From contig NZ_LGUR01000106.1 of assembly GCF_001270495.1 (NCBI RefSeq), positions 1 to 64,000 on the forward strand: a stretch of DNA of 64,000 bases. Reading direction: 5' to 3'. Under the pieces are notes generated by a model, which had not been told where the DNA came from, ran no database searches, and worked only from the letters and a program-made list of their open reading frames with translations. Position 1 is the stretch's first letter. Each line of letters starts with the position of its first letter. This DNA is from Streptomyces viridochromogenes (GTDB taxonomy: Bacteria > Actinomycetota > Actinomycetes > Streptomycetales > Streptomycetaceae). Below are positions 41,965 through 49,972 of the stretch, piece by piece. The translations under genes and the position numbers were made by a program.

Positions 41965-42281
41965 TGGGCAACTCGGACATCCGCCGCCTGGACAAGGAGA
42001 TCCGGCGGACCACGAACAAGCTGGAAGCCGTGCAGCGGGGCGAGTGGTGGCCGCTGACCAGCCGCGAACGGCTCGCCATGACCCGCGCGATGGCCCAAGG
42101 TGCCCGCAGCATCCACCGGGGCAACAGCACGGCCGGTGCGGAGGACCGGATGGACTCCATCGGTTCCGCTGTCGAGACCCGGCTGAACGCGGAGTTGACC
42201 GCCCTGTACGGCGAGCGCCAGCGCCTCATCACCGAGGCCGCCCGCGCCAAGGCCGCGAAGAAGTCTTCCCGCTGGTTCTGA
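41964..42281 (+). CDS. hypothetical protein of the transfer operon
   Basis: 105 aa, charged and helical (NSDIRRLDKEIRRTTNKLEA, LYGERQRLITEAARAKAAKK), suggesting a coiled coil. It is coupled to the RRQRL gene and ends before a strong terminator. Function unknown. Confidence 0.68.
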   Translation: MGNSDIRRLDKEIRRTTNKLEAVQRGEWWPLTSRERLAMTRAMAQGARSIHRGNSTAGAEDRMDSIGSAVETRLNAELTALYGERQRLITEAARAKAAKKSSRWF

Positions 42282-42289
42282 CCAGCCGC

Positions 42290-42339
42290 AATCGCCCGGG
42301 GTGGCCGCCCCTGCCACGGACACGGCCACCCCGGCGATT
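42290..42339 (+). terminator. terminator before the translocase gene
   Basis: AATCGCC + GGGGTGGCCG pairs with CGGCCACCCC + GGCGATT (one bulged C), 15-nt loop. Confidence 0.78.
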
Positions 42340-42386
42340 CCTCCTCAACTCCCGCCCCGATCAGGGCAGTCAGGAGAACCCCCAGC

Positions 42387-44495
42387 ATGACCGAGAACGT
42401 CATCCACCTCCACAAGCCCACCGATCCCCCCACGGGCGAGAACACCCCGACCGTGGTGCCGGACGCCCCGTCGACGCGGCCGGTGCCGTTGTGGGTGCGC
42501 TCCGGCCGCGCCATCAAGACCGCCGCCACCCACGAGCGCACCAAGACGGTGGGCCGCGCGGTAGCCCGCCACGGCCTCTACACCTTCAACGGGGGCCGGA
42601 TCGTGGCCCGCCGCACCTGGGACGTCCGCACTGGTGCCCGCTACGAGCGCATGATCCGCGCGGCTGAAGCCGCGGGGAACAACGAGCTGGCGGAAGAGTG
42701 GGAGGAGCGGCTGCAGCGCTTCCGCGACGCCCGCCACCGCCGCCGCATGGACCTGCTGCACTCCCCGGTCCAGGTCGCCAAGGGCGCCGCCGTCGGAACC
42801 GGCATGGGCATCGGCGTCCTGGTCGCCCTCGGGGTCGTGATGGCGCTGAACACCAAGGACGTCGCGGACGTCATCACGCCGCTCACGGCCACCATCGACT
42901 TCATCGGCCTGCTGATCCGGATCGTGCAGGTCGTGTGGGGTCCCGCGCTCACGATCGGACCGTTCCTGGCCCTGCTCGCGCTGTGGGCCGTCGGCAGCAA
43001 GCAGCAAGCCGCACCCCAGTGGGCGCTCCCGGCGAACGTCCGCTCCGGCGAGGGTGAGCCGATCACCCCGTCCATCGTGGTCAAGGCCCTGCGCGACCTG
43101 GGCATCCCCGCGATGCGCAACGCCATCAAGGAAATGGGCGACGCCGGCGCGTCCATGCTCGGACCCATCACGATCGCCGGATGCGGAGTTGAGGTCGACG
43201 TCACCCTGCCCTCGGGGGTGTCGACGAACGAGGTACAGCAGCGCCGCCGCAAGCTCGCGGAGAACCTCACCCGGCACGAGCACGAGGTGTTCATCACCAT
43301 CCCCACCGCCGCCCGCACGGTGCGGTTGTGGGTGGCCGACTCGGGTGCGCTCGATGAGCCGATCGGCCCGTCGCCGCTGGTCACCGACGAGACGATGACC
43401 GCCGACTACACCAAGGGCAAGGCCCCGTGGGGCCAGGACCTGCGCGGGGATGCCGCCGCGCTGAGCCTGTACCAGCGCCACCTGCTCATCACCGGCCTGT
43501 CCAACCAGGGCAAGACCGTCGCCCTACGCTCCCTGGCCCTGTGGCTGTCGCTGGACAAGTCGGTGCAGTTCCTGATGGGTGACCTCAAGGGCGTGGGCGA
43601 CTGGGGCATGTTCGACGGCCTCGCTGACACCCTGATCCAGGGGCCGACTGATGAGCACGTGATCCAGGTGACCGAGATGGTCGAGGGCGCGGTCGACGAG
43701 ATGAACCGGCGTCTGATGGCCGCGCCCGGAACGCAGTTCCCGCCGCTGATCGTGCTGGTCGACGAGGCGCAGGTCGCGTTCATGTGCCCCCTCAAGGATG
43801 AGGACAAGCGCCCGTACGGCGGGGCGAAGGCCAACTCCCGGTACTTCATGGCCGTCCGCAAGATCCACAATCAAGGCCGTGCGGTCAACGTCCTGATGTG
43901 GCAGGGCACCCAGGACCCCACCAACGAGAACCTCCCCAAGATGGTCCGCGAGGGCGCCCACACCCGTGCCTCCCTCGCGCTGGGCACGGAGTCGCAGGCC
44001 CGCATGGCGCTCGGGGACAAGGCCGTCGACGGCGGCGCCGCCCCGAACCTGCTGCGTCCCGGCCTGGATCAGGGAACCCTGGTCCTGGCCTCCTCCGGTA
44101 TCGACATCCCGGCCGGACAGTCGTCCATCACGGTGCGCACGCACTACGTCGACGACGACGCGGCCAAGGCCATCACCGCCCGCGCCAGGGCCCTGCGCGA
44201 CGGCGTCACCACCCTGCACGCCATCGAGCGCGGCGAGGACCGTGACCCGCTCGCCGACATCGCCGCCGTCGTCGGCGACGCACCCCGCGTGCGGACGAAG
44301 GACGTGCTGGCACGGCTCGCCACACGGAACTCGGACGCCTACGGCTCATGGTCGTTCATCGACCTCAAGCGCGTCCTGGACGACGCCGGAGCCGAGCCGT
44401 ACAAGTCCGACGGCGTCATGGTCGTCGCCCGCGAACGCGTCCTGCGCGCCCTCGCCAACCGCGACACCGACGGTTCCGCTTCCGACGCCGGATGA
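42387..44495 (+). CDS. FtsK/SpoIIIE-type DNA translocase for conjugation (TraB/TraSA-like)
   Basis: 702 aa. Two transmembrane helices (about 135-155 and 172-205), then an FtsK-type motor with Walker A GLSNQGKT (about 371-378) and Walker B LIVLVDEAQ (about 454-462), and a C-terminal winged-helix-like region that in TraB reads 8-bp clt repeats. It moves double-stranded DNA between hyphae, the single essential transfer protein of Streptomyces plasmids and AICEs. A repeat cluster that could be its target lies directly downstream. Confidence 0.92.
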   Translation: MTENVIHLHKPTDPPTGENTPTVVPDAPSTRPVPLWVRSGRAIKTAATHERTKTVGRAVARHGLYTFNGGRIVARRTWDVRTGARYERMIRAAEAAGNNELAEEWEERLQRFRDARHRRRMDLLHSPVQVAKGAAVGTGMGIGVLVALGVVMALNTKDVADVITPLTATIDFIGLLIRIVQVVWGPALTIGPFLALLALWAVGSKQQAAPQWALPANVRSGEGEPITPSIVVKALRDLGIPAMRNAIKEMGDAGASMLGPITIAGCGVEVDVTLPSGVSTNEVQQRRRKLAENLTRHEHEVFITIPTAARTVRLWVADSGALDEPIGPSPLVTDETMTADYTKGKAPWGQDLRGDAAALSLYQRHLLITGLSNQGKTVALRSLALWLSLDKSVQFLMGDLKGVGDWGMFDGLADTLIQGPTDEHVIQVTEMVEGAVDEMNRRLMAAPGTQFPPLIVLVDEAQVAFMCPLKDEDKRPYGGAKANSRYFMAVRKIHNQGRAVNVLMWQGTQDPTNENLPKMVREGAHTRASLALGTESQARMALGDKAVDGGAAPNLLRPGLDQGTLVLASSGIDIPAGQSSITVRTHYVDDDAAKAITARARALRDGVTTLHAIERGEDRDPLADIAAVVGDAPRVRTKDVLARLATRNSDAYGSWSFIDLKRVLDDAGAEPYKSDGVMVVARERVLRALANRDTDGSASDAG

Positions 44496-44517
44496 CAGGG
44501 AGCCGACCCCGCCCGGG

Positions 44518-44676
44518 TCAGGGAGGCAGGGAGAACTCCCTGAACGCCTCCCTGACCCGCCTCCCTGGCCCTGACCTGCATGAATGATCGTTCAGGGAGG
44601 CAGGGAGGCACCCCAGGTCAGACCCCTGAAACCCCCTCCAGACGCCTCCCGCAAGGGGGTGTCTCAGCCTCCCTGA
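44518..44676. repeat. GCCTCCCTGA repeat cluster, candidate clt transfer site
   Basis: GCCTCCCTGA at 44546 and 44667, its complement TCAGGGAGGC at 44518 and 44592, plus near copies at 44526, 44559 and 44601, all within 160 bp after the translocase gene. TraB proteins of Streptomyces bind short directly repeated sequences just downstream of traB. A copy of TGACCTGCATGAA (44572-44584) also lies here. Confidence 0.6.
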
Positions 44677-44699
44677 CCCGTCTTCGGAAGGGATTCCGC

Positions 44700-45164
44700 A
44701 TGTACCCCGAGCCTGCCCGCCACGCCCCCGCCCACGGGGCCGTGGAAGTCCACCAGCCCACCCCCATCACTCCCGCCGCCGTGACGTCGGCGCCGCTCGT
44801 TCCCGTCCAGCCGGGCACCGTCCCGGCGGTGGCGAGTGTGGTCCTGCCGGACGGCCGTGTCGTCACCGGATACGCCATCGAGCCCGCCAAGCCCGAACCG
44901 GCCGTCGCCAAGCCGCCCGTCTCCCGCGCGGCCGTGAACGTCGCCCTCGGGGGCGTCGGATTCCTCGCCGTGTGCGGCGGACTGCTCTTGCTGACCACGT
45001 TCATCACCGCCCTGACCGCACTGATCACTCAGCTCATCACGCTCGCCGCCGTGATCTTCGGCGGATGGATCGCCGTGCAGGTCTTCAGCGCGAGCGGCCA
45101 CAAGAGCGGAACCACGGTCAACATCCGCAAGGCCGTCATCAAACGCAACAAGTTCTACGGCTGA
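44700..45164 (+). CDS. small membrane protein of the element (SpdD-like position)
   Basis: 154 aa. Pro-rich N-terminal 75 residues, then two adjacent hydrophobic helices (VALGGVGFLAVCGGLLLLTT, LITLAAVIFGGWIAVQVF) and a basic C-terminus. ATG 44700 has GGAAGGG about 8 nt upstream. The place after traB fits the small spread proteins, but there is no firm sequence match. Confidence 0.72.
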   Translation: MYPEPARHAPAHGAVEVHQPTPITPAAVTSAPLVPVQPGTVPAVASVVLPDGRVVTGYAIEPAKPEPAVAKPPVSRAAVNVALGGVGFLAVCGGLLLLTTFITALTALITQLITLAAVIFGGWIAVQVFSASGHKSGTTVNIRKAVIKRNKFYG

Positions 45165-45181
45165 CAGGAGACCAACCACCC

Positions 45182-45442
45182 ATGCTCCGACTCCGCATCA
45201 AGGTCATCGAATGGCCCCGTCGGGCCATCGCCATAGTCGACACTCCCCGCCCCGACTGCCCGCTGTGTCACGGCAACGGCGGCCATAGCTGGACCTGCGT
45301 CACCCACGACGGCGAGTACGACGGCACCGACTTCGAACTCTGCACGTGCTGGAACGACGAACTGCGCATCGTCCTGCTGCCCCTGCCGCGCTGGACGCGC
45401 CGGACCCCGCCAGGCGGCTACAGCGACGAACCGCCCTTCTAG
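45182..45442 (+). CDS. small zinc-finger-like protein
   Basis: 86 aa with CPLCHGNGG...WTC and ELCTCW, a DnaJ-type CxxCxGxG-like cysteine pattern that probably binds zinc. AGGAG lies about 10 nt before ATG 45182. Function unknown; shares the transcript with the 44700 gene and ends before a terminator. Confidence 0.7.
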   Translation: MLRLRIKVIEWPRRAIAIVDTPRPDCPLCHGNGGHSWTCVTHDGEYDGTDFELCTCWNDELRIVLLPLPRWTRRTPPGGYSDEPPF

Positions 45443-45448
45443 CTACGC

Positions 45449-45494
45449 CAAGGGCGGCCCCCACCTCTCGCCAAAGAACGCGGGGCCGCCCTTG
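45449..45494 (+). terminator. terminator before the replication genes
   Basis: Perfect 13-bp stem CAAGGGCGGCCCC / GGGGCCGCCCTTG with a 20-nt loop. Confidence 0.78.
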
Positions 45495-45532
45495 TCTCCA
45501 GTCCTCAACAGACCTGTTGGAGGTCTCCCAGC

Positions 45533-46381
45533 ATGACCCAACAGACCCCCATCCGGCGAGTGGCACTCAGCCTCGCCGCCGCCGGACTCCCCGTGTTGCC
45601 GCTGCGGCCGGCGAAACTGCCGTTCGGGAACTGCCCCTCCTGCAAGCACAGCATCTGCGGGGACCGGCCCAACATGAAGGTACCGGGCCCCTGCCGCTGC
45701 CCTGCTCCGTGCCACGGATGGGCCGCCGCCACCACCGACCCACACGTGATCAGCTCGCCCGCGTGGTCGACGGCATGGCGCCACGCCGTGACGGTCGCAT
45801 ACCACCCCGGCGGGGCCGGGCTGACCGTCGTCGATCTCGACAACGCGGAAGCCATCGCATGGGCCCGCGAGACCCTGCCCGCCACCCGCACCGTGCCCAC
45901 GACGCGGGGTGAGCACTGGATCTACCGGGGCACCATGTCGTCCGCCAACGCGGTACGGCCCGGCGTCGACATCAAGTCCCTTATGCAGTACGCCCGTTGG
46001 CTCGGTCCGGGCATGGGTGCCACGGCCGCTCTCCCGGACGCTGTGCGCACTCTGGCAGTAAAGGATCCGACCGTGGCCCGCAGGGCGCCACAGGCGCTCA
46101 CAGTGCCCCTGGGGGGCAAAAGCGGAGAATGCCGACACCGCACGCCCGCCTTCCTGGACCGTGGCATCGCCATGGCGGAGCAGCGCATCACCGAAGCCCG
46201 CAGCGGCGTGCACGCCACGGTCTACCGCACGTTCCTCGTCGTGCTGTCCACGCACGGCCGGTGCGGCTGCCTCACCGACGCTCATGTCGCCCGGCTGTTC
46301 GCCGCTGCTCAGGCCAAGGGTGAAACCGCCCGGCACTGCACCGACGCGTGGACCAACGCCCGCACCGCACTGGGGATGTGA
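45533..46381 (+). CDS. bifunctional primase/polymerase (Prim-Pol) domain protein
   Basis: 282 aa. Prim-Pol signatures: GLPVLPLRPAKLPF at the start, a Cys-rich insertion (CPSCKHSICG, CRCPAPC), LTVVDLDNAEA (acidic metal ligands) and GEHWIYRG (His). In AICEs this archaeo-eukaryotic primase-type enzyme replaces RepSA as replication initiator, together with an adjacent ATPase. It is followed after 2 bp by that ATPase gene. Confidence 0.86.
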   Translation: MTQQTPIRRVALSLAAAGLPVLPLRPAKLPFGNCPSCKHSICGDRPNMKVPGPCRCPAPCHGWAAATTDPHVISSPAWSTAWRHAVTVAYHPGGAGLTVVDLDNAEAIAWARETLPATRTVPTTRGEHWIYRGTMSSANAVRPGVDIKSLMQYARWLGPGMGATAALPDAVRTLAVKDPTVARRAPQALTVPLGGKSGECRHRTPAFLDRGIAMAEQRITEARSGVHATVYRTFLVVLSTHGRCGCLTDAHVARLFAAAQAKGETARHCTDAWTNARTALGM

Positions 46382-46383
46382 CT

Positions 46384-47862
46384 GTGTCCGACGACGACGA
46401 GAAGACTCCCGCCCGCAAGGTCATCACCGACTACGCGCAAGCGCACTTCCGGTACTTCCGCACCATCGACGGAACCGTCTACGCGCAGAGGAAGGGCCAC
46501 CCCGTCGCCCGCCCGATCCGCTCCCAGGGCACCACCGGAAGCCACCGCCAGGAACTCATGGTCGGCCTCTTCAAGGACGGCATCGGCGTGTTCAACGGCA
46601 CGGCACTCAAGGAGGCACTCGACTTGATCGAAGCACTCGCCCTGACCGAGGACGTACAGCCCACCCACATCCGCGTGGCCCCCGGGTTCGACGGGGCGAC
46701 CTGGCTCGACCTGGGGCGGACCGACGGCAAGTCCGTCCGCATCCACCCCACCGGCTGGGACGTCCTCACCCCCGACCCGCAGGAAGTGTGCTGGCGGCGC
46801 ACCCAGCTCACCGGGGAACTGCCTCTGCCGGCCAAAGACACCAACGGCAAGGGCATCGATCTCCTGCTGCGCCTGTGCAACTTCGATAGTACCGAGACCC
46901 AATGCCTGGCCATCGCCTGGCTCATCGGCTGCCTGGAACCCTCCGTGCCCGTCCCGGCACCGTTCCTCACCGGCCCCCAGGGCGCGGGCAAGTCCACCGG
47001 CGGCCGGATGCTCGTGCGCATCATCGAAGGGATGAGCGGTGACCTGCGCAGGGCCCCGAAGGACGAGGAGAACATGATCACGGCGGTGGCGGCCGGGTGG
47101 GTCACCGCCCTGGACAACCTCTCCCATCTGCCCCCGGATCTGTCCGACCTGATGTGCTGCATCGTGACCGGTGCCGAGAGCATCAAGCGCGCGTTGTTCA
47201 CCGATGGTGACGTCGTGCGCTCCCGCTACCGGCGCCCCATGCTGCTGACCGGTATCGACGTCGGTGTCATCCGGCCCGACCTCGCCGAACGCCTCCTGCC
47301 GCTGCGTCTCGTGCGACCTAGGGTGCGGCGGACCGAGGCAGAGCTGTGGGCGGAGTACGCGGAGATCCTGCCGGTCGTTCTCGGCTCCCTGCTGGACCTG
47401 ACAGTCAAGGTGCGGGCCGCTCAGGCGGACACCCCCACCGACCTGCGGATGGCCGACTTCGCCCACCTGTGCGCACAGCTCGACGCGGCCACCGGCTTCA
47501 ACTCGCTGGCCGCCTACCGGGCCAGCCTCGATGACCTCAACGACGACGTCATCGAAGGAGACCTGCTGGCGCAGACGGTCCTGAAGCACGCGGCCGGGCT
47601 CGATGAGGGAGCGGAAGTCCGTATGACGTCCTCGGAATGGCTGCACTGCCTCACCACCCTCTACAGCGGGGAGGAGTGCCGTCCCCTGCCCAAGGGCTGG
47701 CCCACCACCGGCAAGGTCCTCTCCGACCGTCTCAAGCGGCTCCAACCCACCCTCGCGGCACGCGGCGTGCTCATCGACTGGGGACGCACCAGCGCCGCCC
47801 GCTACATCGAGATGACCCGGGCCGCCGCGCTCACCCTCCACCAGCAGGAAGCGGCGTTCTGA
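46384..47862 (+). CDS. replication-associated P-loop ATPase/helicase
   Basis: 492 aa. Walker A GPQGAGKST in the centre, a Walker B-like VTALDNLSHL and an arginine-rich segment (RLVRPRVRR) afterwards; the N-terminal 180 residues are unassigned and the C-terminus is helical with a winged-helix look (WPTTGKVLSDRLKRLQPTLA). This is the partner of Prim-Pol in replicating AICEs and phage-type replicons, probably a hexameric helicase. GTG 46384 chosen; an upstream GTG at 46348 would overlap the primase gene. Confidence 0.82.
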   Translation: MSDDDEKTPARKVITDYAQAHFRYFRTIDGTVYAQRKGHPVARPIRSQGTTGSHRQELMVGLFKDGIGVFNGTALKEALDLIEALALTEDVQPTHIRVAPGFDGATWLDLGRTDGKSVRIHPTGWDVLTPDPQEVCWRRTQLTGELPLPAKDTNGKGIDLLLRLCNFDSTETQCLAIAWLIGCLEPSVPVPAPFLTGPQGAGKSTGGRMLVRIIEGMSGDLRRAPKDEENMITAVAAGWVTALDNLSHLPPDLSDLMCCIVTGAESIKRALFTDGDVVRSRYRRPMLLTGIDVGVIRPDLAERLLPLRLVRPRVRRTEAELWAEYAEILPVVLGSLLDLTVKVRAAQADTPTDLRMADFAHLCAQLDAATGFNSLAAYRASLDDLNDDVIEGDLLAQTVLKHAAGLDEGAEVRMTSSEWLHCLTTLYSGEECRPLPKGWPTTGKVLSDRLKRLQPTLAARGVLIDWGRTSAARYIEMTRAAALTLHQQEAAF

Positions 47863-47879
47863 CCGCATCGGCTGGACAA

Positions 47880-47920
47880 GCAAGAGGAGCACCCCGCGCG
47901 GCGCATGGTGCTCCTCTTGC
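47880..47920 (+). terminator. terminator after the replication genes
   Basis: Perfect 14-bp stem GCAAGAGGAGCACC / GGTGCTCCTCTTGC with a 13-nt loop. Confidence 0.86.
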
Positions 47921-48032
47921 TGTTTGGCGGCAGCCGCCGCTAGTCGTGCCGCTGCGCGGCTCCGCATTCACGTTCTGAGCCGCGCACGACCACAGACACC
48001 ACCCCTCCCGTTTTCCTAAGAGAAGAGTCTCT

Positions 48033-48241
48033 GCGTCACTCACGTCACCAGCCACCTGCTTCCGGTTGCTGACCAGCGGTTACGGCCGTGACGCAGACGG
48101 CCCACCCCAGCGTCACGGCCCGTCATCTGTGTCACAGGTGACAGAGCCCCGCGCCGCCCTGTGACACGCCCCCAACTGCCCGCGTCACCACATAGACGCA
48201 GGTCAGAGCCCTAAATGACGGGTGTGACGCGATGACGCAGA
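48033..48241. repeat. GCGTCAC/GTGACGC iteron-like region, candidate origin
   Basis: At least eight copies or near copies of GCGTCAC in both orientations: 48033, 48043, 48088, 48110, 48129-48147 (TGTCACAGGTGACA), 48159, 48182 and 48222-48241 (two). The 489-bp gap between the replication genes and the excisionase gene has no gene. Candidate replication origin and/or xis-int operator region. Confidence 0.55.
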
Positions 48242-48351
48242 AATCCGAGCCTCGGACAGACGCACGCCCCACCGGCCCTCGCCCCGGCACCCGAACCCCG
48301 CCGCAGGACACCTCACCCCACCCCACTACGGACATGAGGAGTCACCCCACC

Positions 48352-48591
48352 ATGGCCAGCAAAGAGCCGACCGACCCGCGCGCCCTCCTACGCGGTGGCC
48401 TCCCGGACTGCTATCTCACCCCCGAAGACCTGGTCGTCATGTTCAAGCTCCCGAGCGTTGAAACCGTCTACCAGTGGCGACGCAAGCGCATCGGTCCGCC
48501 CGGTTTCCGCGTCGGCCGCTACATCCGCTTCAACCCCGCCGCCGTACAGGCGTGGGAGGCCGAACGCACCGCCCTCGACGACGCGGCCTGA
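48352..48591 (+). CDS. excisionase-like helix-turn-helix protein
   Basis: 79 aa. YLTPEDLVVMFKLPSVETVYQWRRKRIGPPGFRVGRYIRF is, in two stretches, the MerR-like winged helix of AICE excisionases (Xis) and AlpA-type proteins; it bends attachment-site DNA to direct excision. ATG 48352 with GAGGAG 10 nt upstream; ATG 48334 is an alternative. It lies 89 bp before the integrase gene, as usual. Confidence 0.85.
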   Translation: MASKEPTDPRALLRGGLPDCYLTPEDLVVMFKLPSVETVYQWRRKRIGPPGFRVGRYIRFNPAAVQAWEAERTALDDAA

Positions 48592-48680
48592 GCCTGCCGC
48601 ACCCCGCACCACCCAACCCACCGGGGAGGGCCACGACCGTGGCCCTCCCCGCCCCATGTCCAGAAGGGACCACGCCCCAC

Positions 48681-49916
48681 ATGGCAGGCCACATCCAAGA
48701 CCGCTGGTTCAAGACCGAGACCAACTCCGCTGGCAAGACCGTCCGCGTCAAGTCCGACCGCCACGGCACCGGCCTGCGCTATCGAGCCCGGTACGTCGGC
48801 CCTGACGGCACCGAGAAGTCGAAGAGCTTCCCCGACGGACAGAAGCGCATCGCAGAGAAGTGGCTGTCTGGGATCGAGGCGGACATGACGCGCGGGGAGT
48901 ACATCGACCCGAGCGCCGGTCGCCTAACGGTCCGGCAGCACGGGGAACGGTGGCTGGCGTCCCTCACCATGGACCCCGGCACGTTCGTAGGCACCGAGCA
49001 ACGCATTCGCCTGCACGTGCTGCCGCACCTGGGGAGTCGCACGCTCGGCTCGCTGAGGCCGGTTCACATTCGCGAGTGGCTGCGGAAGCTCCAGGATGGG
49101 GGAGTGGCCCCCACCTATCAGCGTGTCATCTTCGCGAACCTGTGCACCATGCTCACGGCCGCTGTCGATGACCGTCTGATCCCACACAATCCGTGCCGGT
49201 CGTCGTCCGTGAAAGCGCCCAAGCTGGACCCCCGCCGGATCATCCCGTGGCAGCGTGAGCGTGTATTCGCGGTGCGATCGGCTCTGCCGGAGCAGTACCA
49301 GACCATGGTGGACTTGGCCGGCGGGTGCGGCATGCGGCAGGGCGAAGTGCTCGGACTGGCGGTCGACGACCTGGACTTCATCGAGGGTGTGGTGCATGTG
49401 GTCCGACAGGTCAAGTTGATCCGCAACCGCCCCGTGTTCGCGCTACCCAAGGGCAGCAAGACGCGCACCGTCCCGTTGCCGGAGGCTGTTGCCCGGTCGC
49501 TTGAGGAACACATCACCCAGCACCCGCCCGCCGCCGTGACGCTGCCGTGGAGGGCCGTCGACGGCCCACCGGTCACCGCAACCCTGCTCTTTCAGGGTGG
49601 ACAGGGAACTGCGGTGAACCGCAACGACTTCAACCGCTCAGCATGGCGCCCGGCTCTGGACTCGGCAGGCGTGCCACGCGGCCGTGAGAACGGCATGCAC
49701 GCGCTCCGGCACTTCTATGCCTCCGTGTTGCTGGACGCAGGGGAGAGCGTCAAAGCTCTGTCTGAGTACTTGGGGCACTACGACCCCGGCTTCACGCTGC
49801 GGACGTACACGCACCTGATGCCGAGCAGTGAGAAGCGGACGCGGGAGGCGGTGAATCGGGCCTTCGACGGCGGCACGGATGCCGATGACGGCCCCACGGC
49901 GGCCCAGGCGGCTTGA
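48681..49916 (+). CDS. tyrosine site-specific integrase of the element
   Basis: 411 aa. N-terminal AP2/SAM-like DNA-binding parts, then the catalytic domain with R219 (GMRQGEVLGL), Lys in PKGSKTR, H340-R343 (HALRH), His in YLGHYDP and nucleophile Tyr376 (RTYTHLMP): a complete active site. ATG 48681 is preceded by AAGGGA at some distance. The attachment site lies 44 bp after the stop, the standard int-att order. Confidence 0.93.
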   Translation: MAGHIQDRWFKTETNSAGKTVRVKSDRHGTGLRYRARYVGPDGTEKSKSFPDGQKRIAEKWLSGIEADMTRGEYIDPSAGRLTVRQHGERWLASLTMDPGTFVGTEQRIRLHVLPHLGSRTLGSLRPVHIREWLRKLQDGGVAPTYQRVIFANLCTMLTAAVDDRLIPHNPCRSSSVKAPKLDPRRIIPWQRERVFAVRSALPEQYQTMVDLAGGCGMRQGEVLGLAVDDLDFIEGVVHVVRQVKLIRNRPVFALPKGSKTRTVPLPEAVARSLEEHITQHPPAAVTLPWRAVDGPPVTATLLFQGGQGTAVNRNDFNRSAWRPALDSAGVPRGRENGMHALRHFYASVLLDAGESVKALSEYLGHYDPGFTLRTYTHLMPSSEKRTREAVNRAFDGGTDADDGPTAAQAA

Positions 49917-49935
49917 GGATCGGGTGAACGTGCAG

Positions 49936-49957
49936 GTCAGGCCGTAAGTGGCCTGAC
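49936..49957. other. inverted repeat between integrase gene and attR
   Basis: GTCAGGCC-GTAAGT-GGCCTGAC, ending 2 bp before the attR core. Integrase/excisionase arm site or integrase terminator. Confidence 0.55.
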
Positions 49958-49959
49958 TT

Positions 49960-49972
49960 GCCGGTCTACTGA
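49960..49972 (+). repeat. attR core
   Basis: GCCGGTCTACTGA, identical to 36989-37001. On the minus strand it contains the TAG stop of the truncated hydrolase gene. Confidence 0.82.

Larger units (their letters stand above)
36989..49972. mobile_element. AICE-type integrative and conjugative element inserted at the 3' end of moeZ
   Basis: About 13 kb bounded by the 13-bp direct repeat GCCGGTCTACTGA. It contains the expected AICE modules: integrase and excisionase at the right end, a Prim-Pol type replication pair, an FtsK/TraB DNA translocase with spread-type membrane proteins, and a regulatory pair at the left. It separates moeZ from the hydrolase gene that would otherwise lie just downstream. 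Confidence 0.88.
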
